Source: Prostheceraeus crozeri
Lineage: Eukaryota; Platyhelminthes; Polycladida; Euryleptidae
Reading direction: 5' to 3'
NCBI GenBank assembly: GCA_907163375.1
Contig: CAJQUW010011610.1
Span: 592,576-656,575, forward strand
Length of the DNA stretch: 64,000 bases
Part shown: in pieces, positions 56,142 to 64,000 of the stretch
How positions within the stretch are numbered: position 1 is the stretch's first letter
Layout: the number at the start of each line of letters is the position of its first letter
Made by a program: the position numbers and the translations under genes
Notes under the pieces: model-generated
Told to the model about the DNA's origin: nothing
Database searches by the model: none
What the model saw: the letters and a program-made list of their open reading frames with translations, nothing else

Positions 56142-57180
56142 TAATTGTTGTCCTTAAATTTCTTCAAGTCTGAGGACTTCCTTGTATTCATTCCCCATGT
56201 GAAGTGGCACTCTGCAATCTTTGAGACAAGTGGCTATAATTTTGATTATGTTATAATTTATCTCGTACCTATAGTTGGCATGCATTTATTTTGTCAATCT
56301 GCGATCTCCAATCCCATGATTAGGAATAGACAGAATACCGGGTCTTCATTCCACCAACTCCGAATATCGTGATCATCAAAAGTCGTGAATTTGGAATTAT
56401 TCCCTGTGGGAAATCGGTTGGAGCCAGGGAAAAAAACCATGGTGTTCGGCTCTTTTTTTAATGGCTTGGTGTCGTTCCCTCGCTCCAACCGATTTCTCAA
56501 TATAATGCAGGGACTATTCAAGCAATTATTCCGTGTTGCTCTCAGTGTATTGCTATCCTTAAAAACAAAGCATTGTGGAATATGCTTCTAGGACTTGTTG
56601 ATCCCGGTAATACAAGGGAGCAAACTTTTTTTGGCAATCTGATTCTCGAGTCCTTGCCAATCCCATCCTAGATTACTATTACAATGTATTTTATTCATGT
56701 TATTGAAATGCAATAGTATGCTTTGTAATATCATAGTTACAATTCTGCTGTGTAATTGTTCTATTTGCATTTCTGGAATCCATAGTGCAGACTGCAGACA
56801 CGTGAGGTGAGCTTGTCTGCCTGCACTTGCAGATGAGGTGCAGTTACCTGCACTGAACAGTCAGACAGACAAGATTTACAAGACACTTAAGACATCAGGC
56901 AATGATGACAAGACTGATATGATGTAATTTAGCATCATGAAGTTGCTAATAACCCTTCGCTACAATCACTAATTGCATCAATTATAAAGCAGACCACATT
57001 GGCTTCCAAACCAATTGCCTCAGCTGACCAGCTTACCAAACTTAGGAAATAGCACAATAATTATAAGCCTATACGATTAAAGTTGATAAAAATAAAGGAA
57101 TAAAGGTAGTCACTTGCTTGTTTTTATTTTAACTACAATATCTCATCCTGCAATAAAAGTACAGGGAGTAGTATAACTTG
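56142..57180. other. Repeat flank, one hairpin, otherwise no gene
   Basis: 56,142-56,215 is the flank shared with the 41.5 kb copy. GGGAAATCGGTTGGAGCCAG (56,409) pairs with CTCGCTCCAACCGATTTCTC (56,480), a 20-bp-arm hairpin of about 95 bases. The rest shows no gene. Confidence 0.5.
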
Positions 57181-57184
57181 TTTT

Positions 57185-57370
57185 AACAATGGCCATGATC
57201 GGTAATTAAGACCATAAATGATAAGCTTTCAATGTCCTAATTACCGAAAGTCTTAATTAAACAGCAACTTATATAATATGTCAAATATACAAGAAATGCC
57301 ACGTCCGCATGATCTTAATTAACCGAAGTCTTAATTATCCGTGTTCGAATTAACGAGCTTCGACTGTAAT
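57185..57370. mobile_element. Tigger/pogo-like end remnant
   Basis: TTCGAATTAACGAGCTTCGA followed by CTGTA ends at about 57,369. Read on the minus strand it begins TACAGTCGAAGCTCGTTAAT, the CAGTCGAA-type terminus with TA flank found in pogo/Tigger elements. Repeated CTTAATTA words fill the inside. The other end was not found. Confidence 0.5.
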
Positions 57371-57755
57371 TTTAGGAACATGTAAATACATTTTAAATTA
57401 AGAAATATTTCATATCTGAGAAAACAGCATTCTGTGCAATTCTTTTACCAATGTGAGTCTTACTCAGACCTTCCACTACGAGATCTTGATCCCTCGCGAA
57501 TGTCGCGCTCAGGAAATTTGTGTCTACCATCTTCTAAAACTTCATGTAAGCTGCATTCATTTTTCCATGAATTTGTTGCATTGTGAATCATATAGTCCCC
57601 ATTTAGTGAACCTCTGTCTTTGCTGGTTTTATGTGTCGTTACTCTATTTTTTTTCCTCTTCCATGATGTTTCTTTTCTAAATGTGATGTGTGAAATCCCC
57701 AATGTGAAATTATGATTTTCAATGGCAAAAAATACTTACTTACTTACTTGCTTAC

Positions 57756-58289
57756 TTCACCGTCGGCACATTCATCTTTGACTTCAACTTTCTTGAAGCG
57801 ATAGCTACGCTTGTTTGCTGTTTGTGTAATTCGAGGTTGACACAGTGGATGATGCATAAATTCTATTCCATTGTGATCGATGAAAGTTCTCTCAAATGCA
57901 ACATAATCTTGATGTGGGAAATTCGGGTCACCTGCGGTCCATCTTATAAGATTCGAATTCGTCTCATTGGCTCCATTCGTCCATCGCCATCCACCTCTGC
58001 TTGTCCGCCTCTCATGAAGAAGATCCGTCAAACCAATCCAGAAAATGCAAATACCCAAGCTGTCGCCACCCACGCGGATGGCATTGTGACCGTGAAGCAA
58101 TTCTCCCTGGATTTCAGCACAGTAGGCCTGAGTGTCGCACCAAGTGAGGTTGACGGCTGTCGTCCAATTGAAACAGACTCCGAACTTCAGCTGGAAAAGC
58201 GAAGGGCAACCGCTGTGAACAAGAACTTGTGTCATGAAGGACAAAATAATCGACGGGAATAGAGCGGAGATGAGTTGCAGAGAGGACAT
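57756..58289 (-). CDS. Secreted C-type-lectin-like protein, first exon
   Basis: Starts MSSLQLISALFPSIILSFMT, a signal peptide likely cut near residue 26. Residues 28-170 form a C-type-lectin-like domain: C28 and C39 open it (long form), C57 in AYCAEIQGELL, WIGLTD at 84-89, WRWTNG at 101-106, W117, GDPN at 120-123, and C150. The usual WND calcium site and the last Cys of the fold (YICE) are not seen; SYRFKK stands there, so sugar binding by the classical site is doubtful. The frame ends ECADGE|GTAAGC, a good phase-0 donor at 57,756/57,755, and KDECADG resembles the start of an EGF-like module that would continue in a further exon, which I could not find. If unspliced, the stop is at 57,744 (181 residues). 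An ACTT microsatellite lies at the donor. It probably acts outside the cell. Confidence 0.75.
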
Positions 58290-58452
58290 GGTGACGCTGA
58301 TGCAACATCTACAAGATGAAGTGTGGATTTCAATGGATGGAGCAACGTTTAGCTTAGTTAATGAAACGGTCCTTTTTCATTTCCAATTCGTCATCACATG
58401 AGATGTTATCCAACTAAAATGTGCTAGCTTCTGAAATATGCTTGCATAATGC

Positions 58453-58500
58453 AGGGATGCGGAGTCGGAGTCCCAGAGTCCTATCAAATGATAGGACTCC
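58453..58500. repeat. CGGAGTCGGAGTC-type repeat piece
   Basis: GCGGAGTCGGAGTCCCAGAG then CTATCAAATGATAGGACTCC. A related piece lies at 61,492-61,530 (GGAGTCGGAGTCGGAGTA, CTATCAAAATGATAG). Both flank the Tigger element, within 0.4 kb of it. The source family was not identified. Confidence 0.5.
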
Positions 58501-58951
58501 GGCCTATAACTAGACCCGAAATATAATACAAGCGAATTATTTATCCACGTGCCTATAGCTGTCACTGTCTTGATGTCAACTTTCTCCGTCATACAAAAGT
58601 ACAGAGACAGTAGTGCATGCAAGCTTGTAATAGTTGAGGGAATGAACTGTGATTGTGAAAAAGGATTGTCTTTTCACTCGGTGATTTAATAGAGAAGACA
58701 AGCCCTCCTTGTCTCGATCACACTTACGCACCAAAGGTCACATCAGAGACAAAAATGAAATACAGTCAAATTCCCTCTAAGCGACCACTTGCCGTTCCGA
58801 AAAAAGTGGTCGCTTAGAGGGAATGGTCGCTTAGAGGAATGTGATTTTAAATGAGCTATCATTAAGATTCTTTCAGCTTAAAGTTGATAAATATCAAACG
58901 CAGAAGTTTGTCAATAATACAACACATGTATATTGTGTAAGAACGAAGAAG

Positions 58952-60344
58952 TTACAGTTTCTTAAAAAAGTCATCAATCATTGTTTGCTTCTTGCAAGAT
59001 TGTTGTAAAAGTCTTTCAGCTTCGCACGTCAACCTTACACCATTATTGTTCGCGGATTGCATAAAGTGTCTCCTCAATGTGTTCATAGCTTGAAAGGCTT
59101 CTTTTTTATTGACAGATAATTCATTTTCATTTGGATCGTCATCGTGTGTGTTGTCATTTTCAGATTCTTCGTTTTCTTCATTTTCGATATCTTTTACGAT
59201 TCCGACCGTGGGCTTTTCGCAATCGATGCGGCTCTCCCTGTTCATTGTTTCAAAATTGCTGTCAACTGTCATCAGTTGATTGAAACTCACTCCAGTCACT
59301 TCTTTGCAAGCTTTCTCAATATCCGCCGATACTTCTTCATCTGCAACCGGTTCCACCTCACCATGGACCGGGAATCCAGCGTTGTAAAAACATTTCTTTA
59401 TAGTGGATGCCTCAACGTTTTCCCATGCAGTTGCCACCCAATAAGTGGCATCAAGAATGTTTGTCTTTCCCATGAGTTCTGCTCCAGTGCTTGTTTCGTC
59501 AGTCTCCATTAGAGAAATCATGTGGATCATTTGACTCTTTCTGTACTTCAGTTTGATGGTTTGAATTACGCCCTGATCCATGGGCTGTAAAACTGACGTT
59601 GTTTTCGGAGGGAAAAAGACGATTTTAATATTTGTCAAGTCCAGATTTGGATGACTGGGCGCATTATCCATAAAAAGTAAGATATGACGTCCTTGACGAC
59701 ACATTTTTTCGTCAAACGCTTGCAGCCATTTCGATCAGATGTCCATATTCATCCAAGCTTTTCTGGAGCACTTGTATTCCACTGGCAAATCTTTAATGTT
59801 GAGAATTTTGAAGTCTCTTGGCCGTTGTGATTTTCCAATAACGAGCAAAGGCTCCCTTTTCTCCAGCAAGGTTTGCACAAACAGCTATAGTAACGCGATC
59901 TTTCGCGTTCTTTCCACCAGAGAATTTCTCAGTTTTGATAGAGTGTGGATTCGGGCGATGTTTTGAACATCAGTCCAGTTTCGTCCATATTGTAGATGTT
60001 TCTCGCCTCATAACCGGAACAGATCGCAGAGAGGTTCTTTTTCCAATCTTCTACAATATGTGCGTCGACGTCTCCACTTTCTCCGTGCAGTTTACCGAAC
60101 AAAACACTGCTACGTTTGTGAAATTTATTCAGCCACCCGTCGGATGCCGCAAAACTGGTAATATTCAAGTCAGTTGCAAAACTTTTTGCACGTTCCTTCA
60201 ACATTCGGCCAGTAACGATTACTTTTCGTTTCATACAATCCTGTAGCCACCGATAGTTTAAATCATTAAATTGTTCATTGCCAGTTGCTTTAGTTTTACG
60301 CTTCTTAGACATTGGAACACCATTTTCGACTTCACCTAAGATCT
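58952..60344 (-). pseudogene. Tigger transposase exon 2 (CENP-B HTH and DDE domain), broken
   Basis: After the acceptor the frame gives EILGEVENGVP, the CENP-B-type second HTH (LNYRWLQDCMKRKVIVTGRM to DGWLNKFHKR), and then the DDE core: NMDETGLMF (first Asp), RHILLFMDNAPSHPN (second Asp) and SVLQPMDQGVIQTIK (third Asp). The acidic, Asn/Glu-rich tail ends MIDDFFKKL at 58952. Damage is limited: two frameshifts between about 59,850 and 59,945, and an in-frame TGA near 59,735. The last 250 residues are open. Confidence 0.85.
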
Positions 60345-60409
60345 CTGGAAACAGAAATAGCGATTATGTATTCTCAAATTTCCGTTTCATATAATATGCG
60401 CAGGCTTAC

Positions 60410-60557
60410 CAGATTTTCGCTTGATAACACTCTGAACTTGGGTTTTGCCGACGCCAATCTCTTCTGCGATTCTTCGGCATGAAAGACCCTCACCATTTTT
60501 GCGAATAACTTCAATTTTTTCTTCAAGAGTTAGACAAGATCGCTTCTTTGACGCCAT
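60410..60557 (-). CDS. Tigger transposase exon 1 (helix-turn-helix)
   Basis: Starts MASKKRSCLTLEEKIEVIRK and continues with CRRIAEEIGVGKTQVQSVIK, the pogo/CENP-B N-terminal helix-turn-helix that binds the element's ends. The exon ends AAATCTG|GTAAGC in phase 1, and the acceptor TTTCTGTTTCCAG lies 65 bases on, giving Glu across the junction. This is a true intron by its sites and its phase, and the sequence is undamaged. Confidence 0.85.
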
Positions 60558-61149
60558 AACTCACAAACTGAAAGCCCTCACTTTCTCAACCGATCTCAAT
60601 GTTAAATGAAAATATATTTCTTCAATGGGTGTTCAAATAAAGATTTGAAGAGCCAATTGAATCCAAGAACCACTTGTTTCAACAGCCAATCAATGTTACT
60701 TTCGAGTTCAAGCGTTGCTTTGAATGACACACTTCGCGCGTGCGTGCCTCACAACCGCATAGTCTCTCACGCACCGCACCCTCTTCTCTCTGGATGCTAT
60801 GCCAACATGACGCGCACGCATTTACTCTCCCCAGTCCCCATAGTAGGCAGCGATTGACTGTCTAAGTTTACTGACTGAATTTTTGAATGTGAACTAAAGG
60901 AAATCGGTAAATTGTTGAATACACCTGTCTGGGGCATAATTTAATAAAGTGGTCGCTTAGAGGAGCTTATTTTCAATGTTTTACTCTCACTTGGTACCGA
61001 AAATACGGTGGTCGCGGTCGTAAGAGGGAATGGTCGCTTAGTAGGAAGGCAAAACAATGGAAATGTCGCGCGTCAGACTTTCGTATGGTCATTTAAGGGG
61101 ACTGGTCGCTTAGTGGAGCTGGTCGCTAAAGGGAATTTGACTGTACTAG

Positions 61150-61945
61150 TTTGTTTGAGAACATTACTTCTTACCCTCACGTTAATCGTGTGTGATGGCT
61201 CCTACAAATCGCATATCAAAATAGAAAGTGTATTCATATTTTTGAAGAAGGATGGGGATTTTCCTGTCTGGTAGAGACTGGAGAAAAACCGTGTGAAGCA
61301 CACATCAACAAGATGGGAGGAGCCGAGTCGCATGCATCCAACTGAAAGCGACATCTGACAAACTTTCATCGAAAGTGATTGATAATTGATACAACAATGA
61401 TCACTGAAAATAGGTTCAGGTAAGCCTATAATGATCTATGATGTAGGTTACCAGTTTATTTAAAAAAACTAGACTTTATATACTTGCCACCCGGAGTCGG
61501 AGTCGGAGTACTATCAAAATGATAGGTACGTCTTTGTTGCAAGAAAGAAGACAATAAGCATATTAGCTTAAAGGTGAAATAGTAATTCCTGGATGATATT
61601 TAGGTGCATCGCTATGACAACCGAGAAAACAAGAAGTAATCTTCGGCTTTTCTATTGATGATTATCTCACTTTTATGGCGCAGCACGTTCACTGTGGGGG
61701 CTTGCAACATAGAGCAACGCCCTCTACCAAAAAGGATGGTATCATTGTGATTGAAAATACCCTTTAAATATGTATTTTGATGAAATCAAATGACTTGTTT
61801 GAATTTGAAAAGTGAGAGTAAACTTGTCATTGGCAAAGTCTCCTGTCTACACCGCAACTCGTGTTTGGCTTGATCAACGTCGATGTCTTAATCAACAAGC
61901 AGATGAGGATGTTGTTCCGACGATTGGTCTTCAATGTCATTGAGT
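61150..61945. other. No gene seen
   Basis: Holds the second CGGAGTCGGAGT-type repeat piece (61,492-61,530); otherwise unassigned. Confidence 0.5.
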
Positions 61946-61952
61946 CCCTCAC

Positions 61953-62231
61953 TCAAGCCGATTCCCAGTTTTCAAGATAGTGAGTCAGAGGGTCCTTCAT
62001 CACTGATTTTATTGAGCTAAGTGACTCAAGTTCATTTACTTTCTTTAGCTTCCGGAGTTGGATTTTGAGCTTTTTCATTGCAAATGCGCCAAATTGAGGG
62101 CCTTCAATTGCGTAGTCATAAAGAATAAAAGCTCTCCCTATGCTACGTGCACATCCCTCATAGTTGTCCTCATGAAGATCTAAGTTAATCATGAAGATCA
62201 AGACGTCCAGATGAAGATCCAAGGCGTCCAT
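61953..62231 (-). CDS. Unassigned ORF joined to the minisatellite
   Basis: 92 residues. The first part (MDALDLHLDVLIFMINLDLH) is the edge of the minisatellite, and the rest (RSIGRAFILYDYAIEGPQFG, AMKKLKIQLRKLKKVNELES, then DPLTHYLENWESA) has the composition of a real helical protein. The stretch ending in DPLTHYLENWE is faintly like a BAR-domain helix, a guess only. No splice partner was found. It could be the last exon of a gene whose upstream part is the repeat, or a gene remnant. Confidence 0.3.
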   Translation of the reverse strand: MDALDLHLDVLIFMINLDLHEDNYEGCARSIGRAFILYDYAIEGPQFGAFAMKKLKIQLRKLKKVNELESLSSIKSVMKDPLTHYLENWESA

Positions 62232-62775
62232 GAAGATCTAAGTTGCCTTCATTAAGATCCAAGGCGTCCAGATGAAGATCCAAGGTGCCTCCATTAAGAT
62301 CCAAGGCGTCCAGATGAAGATCCAAGGTGCCTCCATTAAGATCCAAGGCGTCCAGATGAAGATCCAAGGTGCCTCCATTAAGATCCAAGGCGTCCAGATG
62401 AAGATCCAAGGTCCCTCCATTAAGATCCAAGGCGTCCAGATGAAGATCCAAGGTCCCTCCATTAAGATCCAAGGCGTCCAGATGAAGATCCAAGGTCCCT
62501 CCATTAAGATCCAAGGCGTCCAGATGAAGATCCAAGGTGCCTTCATTAAGATCCAAGGCGTCCAGATGAAGATCCAAGGTGCCTTCATTAAGATCCAAGG
62601 CGTCCAGATGAAGATCCAAGGTGCCTTCATTAAGATCCAAGGCGTCCAGATGAAGATCCAAGGTGCCTTCATTAAGATCCAAGGCGTCCAGATGAAGATC
62701 CAAGGTGCCTCCATTAAGATCCAAGGCGCCCATTAACATCAAAGGTGCCCTTCTAGATCTAAGGCGCCTTCGCAT
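62185..62775 (-). other. ORF through the minisatellite, 14-residue repeat
   Basis: 196 codons from MRRRLRSRRAPLMLMGALDL, then about eleven copies of the 14-residue unit LDLHLDALDLN[EG]GT, ending GRLGSSSGRLDLHD. Because the DNA unit is 42 bases, a multiple of three, any stop-free frame stays open; frames on both strands are open here. The regular Leu-x-Leu-x-Leu pattern would give a repetitive strand-rich or solenoid protein if translated. I see no independent sign of coding. Confidence 0.25.
62213..62745. repeat. 42-bp minisatellite, about 12 copies
   Basis: The unit is two related 21-bp halves: AAGATCCAAGGCGTCCAGAT followed by G, and AAGATCCAAGGTGCCTCCAT followed by T. Variants of the second half come in blocks (three GTGCCTCC, three GTCCCTCC, four GTGCCTTC, then one GTGCCTCC), a sign of local amplification. 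The edges are more diverged than the middle. Confidence 0.95.
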
Positions 62776-62779
62776 GGAT

Positions 62780-63265
62780 GATCCTGTGAATGATTAATGA
62801 GGAAATGAGAGTGGGATACACCCTTGCTCCTCTTCTGACTGAATTCTAACCAAATGTCATATGAGGTAAAATACGAATATCGACTTTTTACACTAGGGCC
62901 GTAGATGACGCTTTAGCCGTCTCGAACCGAAGTCCATACATTTTTTAGACCATGGCTTAATGCATTTAATTCATCACTTCAATTTACTTGGAAGAACCAA
63001 TTAATAATTTGATTATTTTTTAGATATGAACATCGTCTGAAAATATGGGAAATTTGTATCGAATTGAATAATCTCAATGAATAATCAATTTATTCTCAAT
63101 GAATAATCGAAGCCAATCACTGTCACTTTTGTTACATTGATTTTTCATCTCACGAAGTCCTTTACATCTATAATGCATTATTGCTATATAGATTATTGTC
63201 ACTGATTATAGTAGCTTATCTAAAGAAGCATGTTTGCGAGTAAACTGTTCGAGTATATAAGCCCA
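62780..63265. other. No gene seen
   Basis: AT-rich, with a direct repeat AATGAATAATC (63,079 and 63,098). Confidence 0.5.
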
Positions 63266-63274
63266 AAATTCCTT

Positions 63275-63480
63275 GTTCCTTGGCATCCGTAGACGCTGCG
63301 TTTCGTCCAACGAGAGTTCATAGCAGCGCTCGGAATGGATAAACTGGCTTAAAATATCTAGAACAGTCGAACATGATGAAGGACTGCACAGCACGCTAAT
63401 ATATCCAGCCTTTGCCGTCGGCTGTGACTGCAAAGCCCTTGCAGGGCGAAACACAGCTTCTACGTCTGTCAAGGAATTTT
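63275..63480. repeat. Hammerhead-repeat family, copy 3 (decayed)
   Basis: It has the same plan as the unit at 55.87 kb: an outward minus-strand element at the left (inverse of GTCCAACGAGAGTTCATAGC, with GACGAAACGCAGCGTC intact but the CTGACGA core lost) and a plus-strand element at the right (63,427-63,470: helix II GCCCTTGCAGGGC and GAAAC intact, core CTGCAAA). It shares AAACTGGCTTAAAATAT with the 55.9 kb copy. Neither ribozyme should cut. It ends in the LINE tail that follows. Confidence 0.7.
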
Positions 63481-63767
63481 TGTGCTTGAATGGTTCAAGT
63501 CTGGGCCGAGCACACAGAATCATCTGTGGTTTTGAATGTTCTTGTGGCTGTTTGGAGCCTCTAAGTGTTAGAAGACTGAACTCAGCGTCCAAACTTTTCA
63601 GAAAGTGCTCTTTCCCATTATATCCGTTACATTCAATTTTCCCAAGTGTTAGTGAACGTTGTGGTAGACTGATTGTTCCATTGTGCCGAACATCTCGACG
63701 CCTCAATTCTTTTATGATGTTTATGTCAGTTTACTTCATGCACGAACGTAATGTTAATTTTTGGTGA
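63480..63767 (+). pseudogene. LINE protein C-terminal fragment
   Basis: GRAHRIICGFECSCGCLEPL and LSVRRLNSASKLFRKC form the same C-terminal motif (AHRxICG ... S-x-RR) as the LINE copies at 37.98 and 7.2 kb. After residue 50 the frame degrades (SFPLYPLHSIFPSVS), with the terminal C-R-T-S-R-R basic block still visible. The palm domain is absent; the hammerhead-type repeat lies directly upstream. Confidence 0.65.
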
Positions 63768-63769
63768 TT

Positions 63770-64000
63770 TATATAATTTTTGCTATGTTTAATTTGTCAT
63801 TTATGATTTTCATTCATTTTCAAATATACACATTTCTCTCTCTCTCTCAAAATTCAAATTTTTTTTTTCAAAATTCAAAGGTTTTATTTTTCCGTCGAAA
63901 AAATACCCAAAGAAGAATTATAAATATATGAAATACAGGTGAGTTCCAAATGGTTGATCTTTTATATGAAAATAGGAGGGTGGCCATCACCAATGTCGTA
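63770..64000. other. Simple-sequence and AT-rich end of window
   Basis: A short TCTC run (63,834-63,848) and T/A runs; nothing else is recognised before the window ends. Confidence 0.5.

Larger units (their letters stand above)
58763..61143 (-). mobile_element. Tigger/pogo-type DNA transposon, both ends present
   Basis: The left end CAGTCAAATTCCCTCTAAGC (58763) matches the inverse of the right end (GCTAAAGGGAATTTGACTG, to 61143). TA flanks both (58761-58762 and 61144-61145). Subterminal copies of GGTCGCTTAGAGG occur at both ends (58,806-58,838 and 60,951-61,126), probably transposase binding sites. Length is 2381 bp, usual for the group. The transposase gene on the minus strand is split by a 65-bp intron and is inactivated by a few changes, so this is a fairly young dead copy. 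Confidence 0.9.

Noticed and set aside
57460-57702. Second exon of the lectin-like gene
   Set aside because: No cysteine-rich or EGF-like pattern and no acceptor at a matching phase; composition looks random.
62272-62736. 154-residue plus-strand ORF of MKIQGA/VQ-type repeats
   Set aside because: It is the antisense reading of the 42-bp minisatellite. Every stop-free frame of such a repeat stays open, so length alone is no evidence.
62185-62775. CRISPR array
   Set aside because: The repeat units are contiguous with no unique spacers, and the setting is an animal genome with introns. It is a minisatellite.

Overview
The window reads as a piece of an AT-rich (by eye about one third G+C), intron-bearing animal genome, most likely a marine invertebrate. 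The evidence is spliced genes with AG|GTAAG donors and pyrimidine-AG acceptors, and a wide mix of old mobile elements: Crypton tyrosine recombinases, Tc1/mariner, Tigger/pogo, hAT, Harbinger-like MITEs, several LINE tails, two Penelope-like retroelement tails, a tRNA-like SINE and hammerhead-ribozyme repeats. The palindromic octamer TAGGCCTA recurs six times; from memory this word is common in echinoderm and other deuterostome genomes, but that is a weak inference. No LTR retrovirus, Polinton or bacterial operon was recognised.

Layout. 1-5.9 kb: a degenerate GC-rich tandem array, a possible Harbinger fragment, a Tc1 fragment, a decayed Crypton and a LINE tail. 5.9-9.9 kb: three fold-back hairpins about 1.9 kb apart, a Tc1-like transposase split by a 1 kb nested palindromic insertion carrying a LINE tail, and an uninterrupted 433-residue Crypton-type recombinase ORF (minus strand). 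11.9-16 kb: a second decayed Crypton with canonical catalytic motifs, a Tc1 copy, and a Penelope-like fragment with a 16-bp target duplication. 16-31 kb: mostly gene-poor AT-rich DNA with MITEs, a Tc1 element nested in another repeat, another Tc1 relic and one possible secreted-protein first exon. 31.8-35.7 kb: a complete-ended hAT element with 5-bp target duplications and a partial, intron-containing transposase gene. 37-38.2 kb: a LINE with a second LINE inserted in the opposite direction.

The clearest host gene starts at 39,971 and runs on the plus strand to 55,226 (three exons, 396 residues), or to 55,562 if a fourth exon, mostly made of MITE sequence, is used (475 residues). Every exon junction is phase 2. 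Its product is not recognised. Its introns hold a fold-back element, hammerhead and LINE relics, a tRNA-like SINE, a Tc1 copy, a MITE and a Penelope-like tail. Just beyond its end lies a 270-bp inverted repeat with a hammerhead ribozyme at each end; one of them has all core nucleotides and a paired helix I. On the minus strand, 57.7-58.3 kb carries the first exon of a secreted C-type-lectin-like protein. 58.76-61.14 kb is a Tigger element with both ends, TA duplications and a 65-bp intron. 62.2-62.75 kb is a 42-bp minisatellite, open in frame, that encodes a 14-residue repeat. The window ends with another hammerhead-type repeat next to a LINE tail.

The genes here do not form a pathway. The interest lies in the nested mobile elements, the inverted hammerhead pair, the Crypton cluster and the possible exonisation of a MITE.
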